Origin: an uncultured Clostridia bacterium
GTDB lineage: Bacteria; Bacillota; Clostridia; Oscillospirales; Acutalibacteraceae
DNA length: 64,000 bases
Direction: 5' to 3'
NCBI GenBank assembly: GCA_937884975.1
Contig: CAKZZS010000087.1
Location: 11,551-75,550 of the forward strand
The notes beneath the pieces were generated by a model that was not told the origin of the DNA, searched no databases, and saw only the letters and a program-made list of their open reading frames with translations. The position numbers and the translations under genes are program-made. Of this stretch, positions 49,934-57,708 are shown in pieces (positions within the stretch are counted from its first letter, which is position 1; each line of letters opens with the position of its first letter).

Positions 49934-50009
49934 CGGGGCGTGGCGCAGTTGGTAGCGCGCGAAGTTTGGGACTTCGATGCCGCTGGTTCGAATCCAGTCG
50001 CTCCGACCA
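49934..50009 (+). tRNA. tRNA-Pro(UGG), complete, with encoded CCA
   Basis: 76 nt: acceptor CGGGGCG/CGCTCCG (one G-U), D-arm GCGC-AGTTGGTA-GCGC, anticodon arm CGAAG-TTTGGGA-CTTCG (anticodon TGG, 49967-49969), variable ATGCC, T-arm GCTGG-TTCGAAT-CCAGT, discriminator A and CCA. It lies inside the DNA that interrupts another tRNA-Pro(UGG) and differs from it throughout the stems, so it is not a local duplicate. It would replace the lost tRNA. Confidence 0.95.
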
Positions 50010-50166
50010 GCAAAACATCTTTTACAACTAGATCTTTGTTGATTTAGATTGCAAAGGATGTTTTTGTTTTGAGCTTGTTAGATACAATATCCTTAAAAGA
50101 CTACTATTGTTGAATTGAAAAAAGAATGTGTTGCTTCAAAAGAATAGATGCTTTGGTGTTTTACGT

Positions 50167-50637
50167 ATGATGGAATTACCTAATAGCATTAGTTTTCTTC
50201 CGGATTATATCGACTCTATTGCTAGTTTTATAAATCGTTTTCATAAGATTCCCAACATCACGGAACTTGATGTTTTTTCTAAATCCAATACACAACAAAT
50301 TAATGAATTGACTTTCAACAATTCACTTTGCTCTGACGCTATTGATTTAATTTGCAAAAGCATAACAGACGATTATCCAATGAGCCATAGTGGATATTCA
50401 GAAAAATTAACTTTGGCACTTGCGGCTTCCGTATGTTGTGATGATAGTGCACACATAGCTAAACTATTTGATGTTTTATATAAAGAAAGATCAAAAGTAC
50501 TATCTAGTTTGAACCTTTTTTTTGAAAAACAAAGTGTATCCCTGCTTGAAAAAATAATCAATTCTTGTCCTTCTGCCACACGGGCAGCTAAAGATGCTGT
50601 TAATGATTATATTGCAAAGATAAATTCAAAACCGTAA
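50167..50637 (+). CDS. Unknown protein carried by the tRNA-Pro insertion
   Basis: 156 aa, mostly helical, soluble: MELPNSISFLPDYIDSIASF at the N-terminus, a middle Cys pair (AASVCCDDSAHIAKLF), and a C-terminal SCPSATRAAKDAVNDYIAK. No domain recognised; no DNA-binding or recombinase motif visible. The ribosome binding site is weak; the start could also be GTG 50128. AT-rich codon use unlike the housekeeping genes, as expected for acquired DNA. Confidence 0.6.
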   Translation: MMELPNSISFLPDYIDSIASFINRFHKIPNITELDVFSKSNTQQINELTFNNSLCSDAIDLICKSITDDYPMSHSGYSEKLTLALAASVCCDDSAHIAKLFDVLYKERSKVLSSLNLFFEKQSVSLLEKIINSCPSATRAAKDAVNDYIAKINSKP

Positions 50638-50728
50638 AAAAGACAACCGCAACACTGTTTATTAATATGTTTGTGTGCAACGAGGAGTACGGGAATGATG
50701 CAATTACTATTACAACGCAGATACACAA

Positions 50729-50852
50729 CGACCACTTTTAGTCCACATCTGGGACAAAAAAAGTGTTTTAGTCCACTTAACAAAAAAAATAATTTGTGCT
50801 ATATGTACTATTTAGCACTACTTATCACGGAGAATTAGACTATTTAGCACTA
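50729..50852 (+). repeat. Arm-type repeat cluster, right end of insertion
   Basis: CGACCACTTTTAGTCCACAT (50729-50748) and TTTTAGTCCAC repeated exactly 30 nt later (50766-50776). ACTATTTAGCACTA occurs twice, 32 nt apart (50807-50820 and 50839-50852). Such short direct repeats near an att site resemble integrase arm sites. Confidence 0.55.
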
Positions 50853-50892
50853 AAAAAACTGCGTGTTATTATTTATAACGATAATCAAGCGA

Positions 50893-50934
50893 TTTGGGAG
50901 CAGGAGGCCGCGCGTTCGAGTCGCGCCACTCGGA
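50893..50934 (+). pseudogene. 3' half of the split tRNA-Pro(UGG)
   Basis: Loop TTTGGGA, anticodon strand GCAGG, variable AGGCC, T-arm GCGCG-TTCGAGT-CGCGC, acceptor CACTCGG, discriminator A; no encoded CCA. Every stem pairs with the 5' half at 49744-49783. A flanking inverted repeat TCAAGCG / CGCTTGA (50885-50891, 50944-50950) surrounds it. Confidence 0.9.
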
Positions 50935-50989
50935 TTAAAAAACCGCTTGAAACAAATGAGTCGGTGCGATAACGAAGTTTTAAGGAATG

Positions 50990-51015
50990 GCGGTACAGTT
51001 TAGCGACTGTACCGC
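50990..51015. terminator. Hairpin at the recombinase 3' end
   Basis: GCGGTACAGT-TTAGCG-ACTGTACCGC, with TTTT on the plus side. May be a terminator or part of the element end. Confidence 0.6.
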
Positions 51016-51030
51016 TTTTCCTTTATTTAA

Positions 51031-52698
51031 TTATGCCGTTTCTTTGTTCTTTCGCCATTGACCTCTGCCGTCCATTGCAACTAAATCCTCATCATCGGCA
51101 ATATTGGTGATTCCAATGGCTTTGTAGTAGATATCTACTTTTTGTGTTCTGTGTCCACTGCTCTTGTCGGGAGCGTGGACAACTATTTTGTCAATCAAAT
51201 CATTTACCATTTCAGCGGTCAGCTTTTCGGGGTCGGTGTACTTGCGAACATTTTTAAGAAATAGTTTTAAGTCATACTGTTCCTGCTCCCCTGCATCAAT
51301 CAATTGCTGCAACCGTTCAATTTCAGCCCTGATATTCTTCTGTTCTGCTTCATAATCAGCCGAAAGCATATCAAAACGCTCATTGCTTATCCTGCCTGAT
51401 ACCATATCCTCATATAGCCTTTTGAAAAGCTCGTCAAGGTTATCGCACCTTGCTTGCAGATTGACAATATCTTTCTTTGCCTTCCTTACGGCTGCAAAAT
51501 GTTCTTCATTTGCTTTTTCAATTTCCTTATCCACAAATGCTTCTTCAAACATCTGCACATAGGATAGAACATTTTGTAAGTGCTTAAACACAAGATTCGT
51601 TAGCGTAATATTACGGATATAGTGTGCAGAGCAACTGCCTGTATTGCTACGGTAATTAGCGCAAGTGAAGAAATCCTGTTTCGGCTTAAAGTAATTTGTT
51701 GTGCAGTAGTGTAGTTTTGCTCCACAATCCGCACAAAACACCTTACCTGAAAGAACACTAAGTTTTCCCGTTGCAGTGGGTCTGCGTTTACCCTTACGTA
51801 TTTCTTGTACAGCGTCAAAAGTCGGTTTGTCAATTATTGCAGGCTGTGTATCCTCAAATATCAGTCTGTTTTCTTTTGGATTGCTTGTCCGTTTTTTTGA
51901 CCGATAATTCTTTGAAACTGTTTTGTAGTTTTCCGTGCAGCCAGTGTAATCAACTTTTTCAAGAATACGAGCAACTGTATTTGTTACCCAATTGTATGGG
52001 CTTAACGGAAGTGGTTTGTTATCTCTGCTTGCAAAATATGCTGTCGGAGTGAATATTTTTTCTCTTTGTAGCCTCTTTGCAATCTGAGTAGGACCAAGCC
52101 CTTCAATACAGAGTTGAAAAATATATCTCACAACCTCGGCAGCACCTTCATCAATTATCCATTGGTTTTTGTCTGTTTCAGATTTCATATATCCATAAGG
52201 ACACTGTGACGTCAGGTGTTCCCCTCGCTCCGCTTTCATCTTCATAGTGGATTTGATTTTCTTCGCCGTGTCCCGTGCATAAAGCTCGTTGCAAAAGTTA
52301 CGGATAGGCGTCATATCAAACTCAGTCTGAACGGATGAATCAACGTTATCGTTAATTGCTATGAACCTTACATCATTATCAGGAAACACAATGTCGGTGT
52401 AGATACCGACTTGTAGATAATTCCTGCCGAGTCGGCTCATATCTTTTACGATAACTGTTCCAACCTTGCCTGACTCAACAAGAGATTCCAATTCTTTGAA
52501 AGCAGGTCTGTCAAAGGTCGTTCCCGAATATCCGTCATCAATGAAGAAACGAAGATTTTTGAAATGATTTTTGTGAGCATATTCACTGAGTAATGCTCTT
52601 TGATTCACTATTGAATTTGATTCGCCTTCTCTGCCATCGTCTTGCGAAAGTCGGCAGTAGAGGGCAGTAATTTTTTCTGCATTTGATTGTCTGCTCAT
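51031..52698 (-). CDS. Large serine recombinase
   Basis: 555 aa site-specific recombinase that integrates and excises the element. Resolvase catalytic domain with TALYCRLSQDD (nucleophile probably Ser18), DDGYSGTTFDRPAFKEL and KDMSRLGRNYLQVG; Recombinase domain with GPTQIAKRL; zinc ribbon CADCGAKLHYCTTN..FTCANYRSNTGSC; coiled coil about 395-460; basic C-terminal DUF4368-type end. Full length. The gene runs toward the element's left end, as is usual for such elements. GGAG precedes the start. Confidence 0.96.
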   Translation of the reverse strand: MSRQSNAEKITALYCRLSQDDGREGESNSIVNQRALLSEYAHKNHFKNLRFFIDDGYSGTTFDRPAFKELESLVESGKVGTVIVKDMSRLGRNYLQVGIYTDIVFPDNDVRFIAINDNVDSSVQTEFDMTPIRNFCNELYARDTAKKIKSTMKMKAERGEHLTSQCPYGYMKSETDKNQWIIDEGAAEVVRYIFQLCIEGLGPTQIAKRLQREKIFTPTAYFASRDNKPLPLSPYNWVTNTVARILEKVDYTGCTENYKTVSKNYRSKKRTSNPKENRLIFEDTQPAIIDKPTFDAVQEIRKGKRRPTATGKLSVLSGKVFCADCGAKLHYCTTNYFKPKQDFFTCANYRSNTGSCSAHYIRNITLTNLVFKHLQNVLSYVQMFEEAFVDKEIEKANEEHFAAVRKAKKDIVNLQARCDNLDELFKRLYEDMVSGRISNERFDMLSADYEAEQKNIRAEIERLQQLIDAGEQEQYDLKLFLKNVRKYTDPEKLTAEMVNDLIDKIVVHAPDKSSGHRTQKVDIYYKAIGITNIADDEDLVAMDGRGQWRKNKETA

Positions 52699-52829
52699 TC
52701 ATTCTCCTTTCCGACAACCGATACAGCATTTGCATTTACAAATACATTGTATCATAGTCTGAACGATAATTCAACGCTTTAATGCGTGATAAGTCAATTT
52801 TTGGACAGTAATTATTCTTTTCTTGACAA

Positions 52830-53102
52830 TTATTCGTATTCCTCGTACTTGTAACCAAGTTTGCGAATGATTTGGTTGATAAAGAATTCCTCGCCTTCAG
52901 GATTGAAATGACCGACCACCTCAAAGGTTGTGTTACCGTCCTTCATTTCAAAATCAACGTCCTTCGGAATCTTTTGAAGCGGCTTCTGAACTCTACCTGT
53001 TTTTATTGTAAGCGGCGGTTTATATTTATCGTCTAATGTTTTACGAACAATCATTTTGACATCATTTATTGCTTTCTTTTCATTATCGGTAAGCTCGTTC
53101 AT
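52830..53102 (-). CDS. Small element-borne hypothetical protein
   Basis: 90 aa, soluble, starting within the last 20 nt of the relaxase gene. MNELTDNEKKAINDVKMIVRKTL then a FEMKDGNTTFEVVGHFNPEGEEFF beta segment. Appears translationally coupled to the relaxase. Family not recognised, but position between relaxase and recombinase is typical for mobilizable-element accessory genes. Confidence 0.65.
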   Translation of the reverse strand: MNELTDNEKKAINDVKMIVRKTLDDKYKPPLTIKTGRVQKPLQKIPKDVDFEMKDGNTTFEVVGHFNPEGEEFFINQIIRKLGYKYEEYE

Positions 53103-54483
53103 CTATGTTCCTCCTTCTGTTATTATGTCTTTGCTGAACGGTAAAGTGCTGCTGCTTTGCTCGTTCTTCCTTTGCAATATCCTCTTTGATTTTCGGGCTG
53201 TCCTCAATGATATGCTTGGCGGTTTTGTTATCCTTGCGGATAGCAGTGAGAACGGTTGTAATATCATCCCGCTGAGCTTTGTATTTTTCTTTCTCGTCAG
53301 GGTTGTCCGTTCTGTTCATCCTTGCACGAATACGGTTGCGTTCCCGTTCAAGCGTTTTGATTTGCTCCGTATTCCTTTGAATGAATTGCTGCACATCATC
53401 AGTGGTCTTGAAGTCGTGCTTACATATCAGCCTGATATTTTGAGAGTAACGGTCAATTCTTCGCCATGCCTCTCGCATTTCAGTGGATAAAGGTTTGTGT
53501 TGTTTCTTTTCAGGAAGAAATCCAAGCAGATAACAGTAGCGGAAGTATAACGCTTTCAGCCCTGTTATCTTTCTTGTACGCAGTAAGCTGCCTCTGAAAG
53601 TTACAGGTCTGGGGCGAATATATTTCGGTTGTGCTTCAGTCATAAAGCTTCGGTAATTATGATAATTTACAATGCGGTCTTTTTGCTTAATGCGCTCCTG
53701 AACTCTGCGATGGCTGTACTCCTCTCCGAGTCTGAACATACGAGTTGCTTTCTTATCGCCAATGCGTTTAATAGTCCAGTACGTTCTGTTTTGGTTAAGA
53801 TTCACCTCATAACCTTGTTCAAGCATTACCTGGTGGAAGGTTTTAATATCATAACTGTGTTCAATGGCAAAGTCTATTGCTTCTCTCATCAGGTTATACC
53901 TTGTCGGCTCGCCTCGTTTTTCTGCTTCATAGATTGCTCTCGGTGTTCTAACCGAAGGGTTCTTAATGATTGAGAGGTCGTGCTCCCAGCAAATACGGTC
54001 AGAGGTATCTCTCAATCGCTGTATTTCCTTTTTGTCATAGTTGTATTTTTTGCCGTCAATAAAGGATACGGAGTTAATACAGAAGTGATTGTGCAAATGC
54101 TCACGGTCAAGATGAGTGGAAACGATTACCTGAAACCTATCGCCCCACATTTCCTTTGCAAGCTGCACGCCAAGCTTATGACATTCTTCTGGTGTTACCT
54201 CATTCGGCTTAAAGCTCTGGTAACCGTGCCAAGCAATGTAACCCGTAGTTTTGTTAAACTGTTTTTTGGTCATTATCATTTGCTTCAAAGCAATTTCTTT
54301 TACGCAATTAATAGCGGTGACATATTGCTTGTCCGCTGTCTTATCACCTCTGGTTACATACCGAAACAGATTAGACAAGTCGCTCGGGTCATTCTTAATC
54401 TCAACTGTTTTGTCAGGGTTCTCAACATACTTGATTAAATCGTTCAGACTACCTTCAATATGCCATAGTGAAGTCGTTGCCAT
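53083..54483 (-). CDS. Relaxase (MobA/VirD2-like)
   Basis: 466 aa. Nicks oriT and pilots the DNA strand during mobilization. Metal-binding motif HLDREHLHNHF (His124, His129, His131/133) and a preceding conserved region AWHGYQSFKPNEVTPEECHKLG; long helical, basic C-terminal part. Start codon overlaps the MobC stop by one base. No motor or transfer genes follow, so transfer depends on a helper element. Confidence 0.95.
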   Translation of the reverse strand: MATTSLWHIEGSLNDLIKYVENPDKTVEIKNDPSDLSNLFRYVTRGDKTADKQYVTAINCVKEIALKQMIMTKKQFNKTTGYIAWHGYQSFKPNEVTPEECHKLGVQLAKEMWGDRFQVIVSTHLDREHLHNHFCINSVSFIDGKKYNYDKKEIQRLRDTSDRICWEHDLSIIKNPSVRTPRAIYEAEKRGEPTRYNLMREAIDFAIEHSYDIKTFHQVMLEQGYEVNLNQNRTYWTIKRIGDKKATRMFRLGEEYSHRRVQERIKQKDRIVNYHNYRSFMTEAQPKYIRPRPVTFRGSLLRTRKITGLKALYFRYCYLLGFLPEKKQHKPLSTEMREAWRRIDRYSQNIRLICKHDFKTTDDVQQFIQRNTEQIKTLERERNRIRARMNRTDNPDEKEKYKAQRDDITTVLTAIRKDNKTAKHIIEDSPKIKEDIAKEERAKQQHFTVQQRHNNRRRNIDERAYR

Positions 54484-54794
54484 TATGCCACCTCCCAAGG
54501 AAGCGTACTCTCAGACTGAAACTTCATTATCCAATCCTCTAACTCCTCACAAGCCATCAAAATATTTGTATTGTCCTCGGCGTTATCCTTAAGGACATTG
54601 TGGATAGCATACAGCTCGTTCATCAACTCCCAAAATCTTTTATCAGGTATGGGCTTAGGAATTGACCAACGAAGCATTCTGCGAACATACTCAGACTTAT
54701 TACAGCCGCTTCGCTTGCTGGCAGCGTTTAGTCTTTCAATGTCTTCGTCATACATAGAGATGGTTACCTTTTTCCTTTTATCTTTTTCTTCCAT
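54483..54794 (-). CDS. MobC-like relaxosome protein
   Basis: 103 aa. N-terminal ribbon-helix-helix (KKVTISMYDEDIERLNAASKRSGCNKSEYVRRML), helical C-terminus (ELMNELYAIHNVLKDNAED). Such proteins bind oriT and help the relaxase. Start ATG 54794 has GGAG 9 nt upstream. Directly upstream lies a set of inverted repeats that could be oriT. Confidence 0.9.
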   Translation of the reverse strand: MEEKDKRKKVTISMYDEDIERLNAASKRSGCNKSEYVRRMLRWSIPKPIPDKRFWELMNELYAIHNVLKDNAEDNTNILMACEELEDWIMKFQSESTLPWEVA

Positions 54795-54822
54795 AAATTC
54801 AACTCCATTCTTCAAAAGGTTT

Positions 54823-54912
54823 TAGGGAATTTCCCTAACTTGTGGATTTGTCCGTACAAATCCGATGCTCGCTACAGTCTGATACAGCCTGTAGGGCTTT
54901 GCCGTGTAAGGC
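54823..54912. other. Candidate oriT
   Basis: Upstream of mobC: palindrome TAGGGAA-T-TTCCCTA (54823-54837), perfect hairpin GGATTTGT-CCGT-ACAAATCC (54844-54863), and a third stem TTTGCC/GGCAAA near 54898-54914. Arrayed inverted repeats before mobC-relaxase are the usual look of an oriT. The nick site is not identified. Confidence 0.4.
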
Positions 54913-54947
54913 AAAAAGAGGGTTAATATATACCATAAAAATTGTTT

Positions 54948-55259
54948 TTATTTTTTCGGTAAGTGGTTATCTTGGGAAGCGTTACGTGACAACATTTGCC
55001 TTCGTTCTTCGCTGTAAGGTGCAGTTAATCGGAAGCAAAACCTACCCTTGTTAATCTCAAATTCAAGCATACCGTTACCCGAATCATCCACCAATTTGCA
55101 CTCATAATGATAATCTTTTGAGAACCTTGTCAACCTATTTTTAAGGTCGGTGTTGTAGGTTCTAATATTGATTACGGGATTATCCTCATCAAAAAATATC
55201 TCTGTAATCTTCTCCTTTTTCTTCTTTCCTGTTATCAAAAAATTTTCACTCCTTTGCAT
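54948..55259 (-). CDS. Element-borne hypothetical protein
   Basis: 103 aa, Lys-rich N-terminus, then EIFFDEDNPVINIRTYNTDLKNRLTRF and ending RLTAPYSEERRQMLSRNASQ, a phrasing I recall in small proteins of Firmicutes mobilizable elements, with unknown function. Soluble. First gene of the element's minus-strand block. Confidence 0.65.
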   Translation of the reverse strand: MQRSENFLITGKKKKEKITEIFFDEDNPVINIRTYNTDLKNRLTRFSKDYHYECKLVDDSGNGMLEFEINKGRFCFRLTAPYSEERRQMLSRNASQDNHLPKK

Positions 55260-55602
55260 TTTTATTTACCCTATTATCCGTGTGTGGTTTGGTATGTAGG
55301 AGGGGGTGTTTGGAATTATCCTCCCACTAAGCTATTGCCCACTTTTTTTCGATTTGACTAAAAATTTTTCAAATTCTGCAAGAGACATTTCTGTGCTCAA
55401 CAGAAAAATATCCTTCACTATACGGAGATTTGAAGCCGAAAATATAACCGTTGTTTTGAAAAGTTTTTAGTTTGTTTACAATTCTTTTGCGTTATCTTCC
55501 AATAGATTATTAGCGACTTTTTTCCGATTTGATTAAAAAATTTTTTCAAAACACCCTTCACTTGTTTGCTCACTTACGGGCGAAAAGTATAGCCATAGAA
55601 TA

Positions 55603-55638
55603 GAAAAAGGCACCGATAACTTTTATTATCGATGCCTT
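55603..55638 (-). terminator. Minus-strand terminator without a gene
   Basis: Minus strand AAGGCATCGATAA-loop-TTATCGGTGCCTT then TTTTT; one mismatch. It implies a minus-strand transcript coming from the non-coding region to the right. Confidence 0.7.
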
Positions 55639-55930
55639 GATTACGCTATTCAGTTTGTAAAAAAGGGTAAAAGAAAACACCATACCTGTGTATGATGTTC
55701 GCTTATATTATTCCGTTATTAATACCTAAAAAGGGTATAGTATGCCCATTACAGCGTAATGATTCTTTTATTCGTCATCTAAATTTATTCTGTAAATTAT
55801 CATTATATGCGAGACCGTATTCTTGATTATTATAGCAATAATCCGACTCGCTTAGGCACACTATTTGTCCTCGACACCCGTGTGAAGCTCACTAATGTGA
55901 ACAGGGAATTCACCAACCTGCAAGCTGCAC

Positions 55931-56206
55931 AAGTGAAGCAAGACAAATCCAAATACGGTTTAAAATGGCAGATTTGCCTTATTTCTTTGTTAAAAATACT
56001 CGGAATACGGAAAGTATTCCTGCGTTTTTTGCCTTGACCTAAACCAAATCTGCTCATTTTAAACTGCCTTGCACCTGAAATGTTTGGAGTTTAGATGAAA
56101 TTTGATTTTTGAGGTCGCAGCTTTGCTGGCGCAAAGCAAGAACGAAAATGCCAAATTTCGCTAAAGCACTTCATTTCAGGCGGTTTGGATTTGTCTTGCT
56201 TCACTT
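55931..56206. repeat. Nested inverted-repeat block
   Basis: Outer arms: 55931-55953 is the exact reverse complement of 56184-56206 (23 nt). Inside are an imperfect about 19-bp pair (55957-55976 with 56046-56064), CCTGAAATG/CATTTCAGG, and two perfect 7-bp hairpins. Overall shape is a multi-branched stem. Confidence 0.75.
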
Positions 56207-56696
56207 CTTGCATACCACGGGAGTTTCACCCACCAAGGTTCGCTGTTGCTTGGTCGCACATAGTACGGATAATTCGCCGCGGCTGTCATCGCCTACGCAG
56301 GTTGCAATCCTACTCTCTATATAACCTATCTCGCTCCTTACTTCTCACAAGAAGTCTATCATGGCGTGGTTATAGTCATGGCTTGTGCTCTCGCACACCG
56401 CTTTGAATCAGTTGATGAACTGGTATTCAGTTTTCGCATCTACCATATTAACAGATACAAAATCGTTTGTCAATACTTTTTAGAATATTTGTTCGTATAA
56501 ATTTTACACGGTTTAAGGTAGCGTTGAACTGACAATAGCACTGTCATTTTCAACAAATACCCTCTATATATTAGGACAGTAAAATGAGGATTGTAAACCG
56601 TTTTGAATGCCTAATTATAATGAGTAATCATCTTTTAATTCATCCGATTAATCAGTAGTTGTTGAGTTAATTATATCACATAAAAGCAGCGTTGAT

Positions 56697-57692
56697 TTAC
56701 CTGCTCAAAATTTCGCAGACTTGTTCAAATGCGTCCTCTGCCTCAGGTATCGGATACAAAGGATAGACATGGTTTAATCCCTCGCCGATATACAGCTCGG
56801 AACGGATATTCTTTTCCTGAAGCATATCGTAAAAATCGGTCACATCAGGGTAAAAGATTTCCCTTGTTCCGACAAACAGATACACATTTTGCAGGGAAGA
56901 AATATCTCCGAAAATGGGGCTGACCTTATAATCCTTTATATCTAAATCTCCTGACCAGCATTTTCCCATCTCAACAAGACCATATGCCGACAGCATCGGG
57001 TCAACAGCCTCGTAATCTGTCGCTTCGGGATTAGACATAGAAATATCCATCCACGGAGAGAAAAGAATCATCTTGTCAGGCTGACTGAGCCCGAGCTCGG
57101 CAAGGTACTCGCAGAAAGCAACAGACAGTCCGCCGCCTGCGGAATCGCCCATAATGATGACGGGGATTTCGGAAGCGTTCAGCTTATCCTCATAAATGTC
57201 GGTGAGAAGGGAAAAGGTTTCCTCCCAAGTGTGATTCGGCGCAAGAGGATAGATAGGGAAGATAACTTCGGCGTTCATTTTCTGCGCAAGCTTGTCGCAA
57301 ACTTTAAAATAATTTGAATTAGCGTCATTGATATATGCACCGCCATGAAGGTATAGAATAATATAGTCGGGCGTATCAGACGGCATAAGCGTGTAAACAG
57401 TACTGCCGTTTACCGTCTCTTCAATTACTTTTGATTTCACTTTTGTATCAAGCATATAAGGCTCCGCAGCCTTTCGCAATTCTATGTATTTTGCGCACTC
57501 CTCTTCATCCTCAAATTTGTTTTTCGTTCCGGCAATTCTGAGAACAGCCTCAGAAAGAGTAGCCATATCCGAGCGATGCCATACAGCATGTGAAACAACG
57601 GTAAGACTACCGAACAAAATGGCAATCGTGCATATTATAATAACAATAGTTTTAAGAAACTTCTTTGAACTTTTCTTTCTTGTGTTTTTCAT
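56697..57692 (-). CDS. Membrane-anchored HSL-type alpha/beta hydrolase (esterase)
   Basis: 331 aa. N-terminal transmembrane anchor (FLKTIVIIICTIAILFGSLTVVS), oxyanion motif HGGA at 116-119 (LYLHGGAYINDANS), nucleophile GDSAGG at 182-187 (Ser184), Asp region VGTREIFYPDVTDF and His in GLNHVYPLYP. Hormone-sensitive-lipase-like acetyl esterase facing outward. Follows a nitroreductase gene by 16 nt in a TetR-headed operon. Confidence 0.92.
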   Translation of the reverse strand: MKNTRKKSSKKFLKTIVIIICTIAILFGSLTVVSHAVWHRSDMATLSEAVLRIAGTKNKFEDEEECAKYIELRKAAEPYMLDTKVKSKVIEETVNGSTVYTLMPSDTPDYIILYLHGGAYINDANSNYFKVCDKLAQKMNAEVIFPIYPLAPNHTWEETFSLLTDIYEDKLNASEIPVIIMGDSAGGGLSVAFCEYLAELGLSQPDKMILFSPWMDISMSNPEATDYEAVDPMLSAYGLVEMGKCWSGDLDIKDYKVSPIFGDISSLQNVYLFVGTREIFYPDVTDFYDMLQEKNIRSELYIGEGLNHVYPLYPIPEAEDAFEQVCEILSR

Positions 57693-57708
57693 AGCATTTT
57701 CCTTCCTG

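Larger units (their letters stand above)
49784..50901 (+). mobile_element. 1.1-kb insertion in the tRNA-Pro anticodon arm
   Basis: DNA lying between the two halves of a tRNA-Pro gene, bounded by the 9-nt direct repeat TTTGGGAGC (49775-49783 and 50893-50901). It contains a complete tRNA-Pro, att-like direct repeats at both ends, and one 156-aa gene of unknown family. It carries no recombinase of its own. It may be the remnant of a larger tRNA-targeting element or a minimal element mobilised in trans. Confidence 0.65.
50935..56696 (-). mobile_element. Integrative mobilizable element (boundaries approximate)
   Basis: Minus-strand set of large serine recombinase, small accessory gene, relaxase, MobC and an accessory gene, plus a candidate oriT and 1.4 kb of non-coding DNA. 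No conjugation (type IV secretion) genes are present, so it would need a helper. The left end should lie in 50935-51030, just past the recombinase stop; the right end lies between 55260 and 56696. No clear terminal repeat was found. Confidence 0.75.
55260..56696. other. 1.4-kb stretch without a convincing gene
   Basis: Only short frames that lack ribosome binding sites. Holds a minus-strand terminator (55603-55638), nested inverted repeats (55931-56206), a hairpin GGAATAC-GGAAA-GTATTCC near 56001, another GCTTTGC-TGGC-GCAAAGC near 56120, and an imperfect palindrome GTTGAA...TTCAAC at about 56523-56555. A structured RNA or a decayed group II intron on the minus strand are the leading ideas. 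Confidence 0.5.

Noticed and set aside
50893..50934. Placing the serine recombinase element itself inside the tRNA
   Set aside because: The split halves bound only the 1.1-kb segment; the recombinase lies outside the 3' half, so its role in this insertion is not shown.
55807..56037. Short plus-strand frame in the mobilizable element
   Set aside because: No ribosome binding site, runs through the inverted-repeat block; composition explained by structure.
56109..56406. Overlapping 71-73 codon plus-strand frames
   Set aside because: Lie in the structured stretch, mutually overlapping, no start signal.
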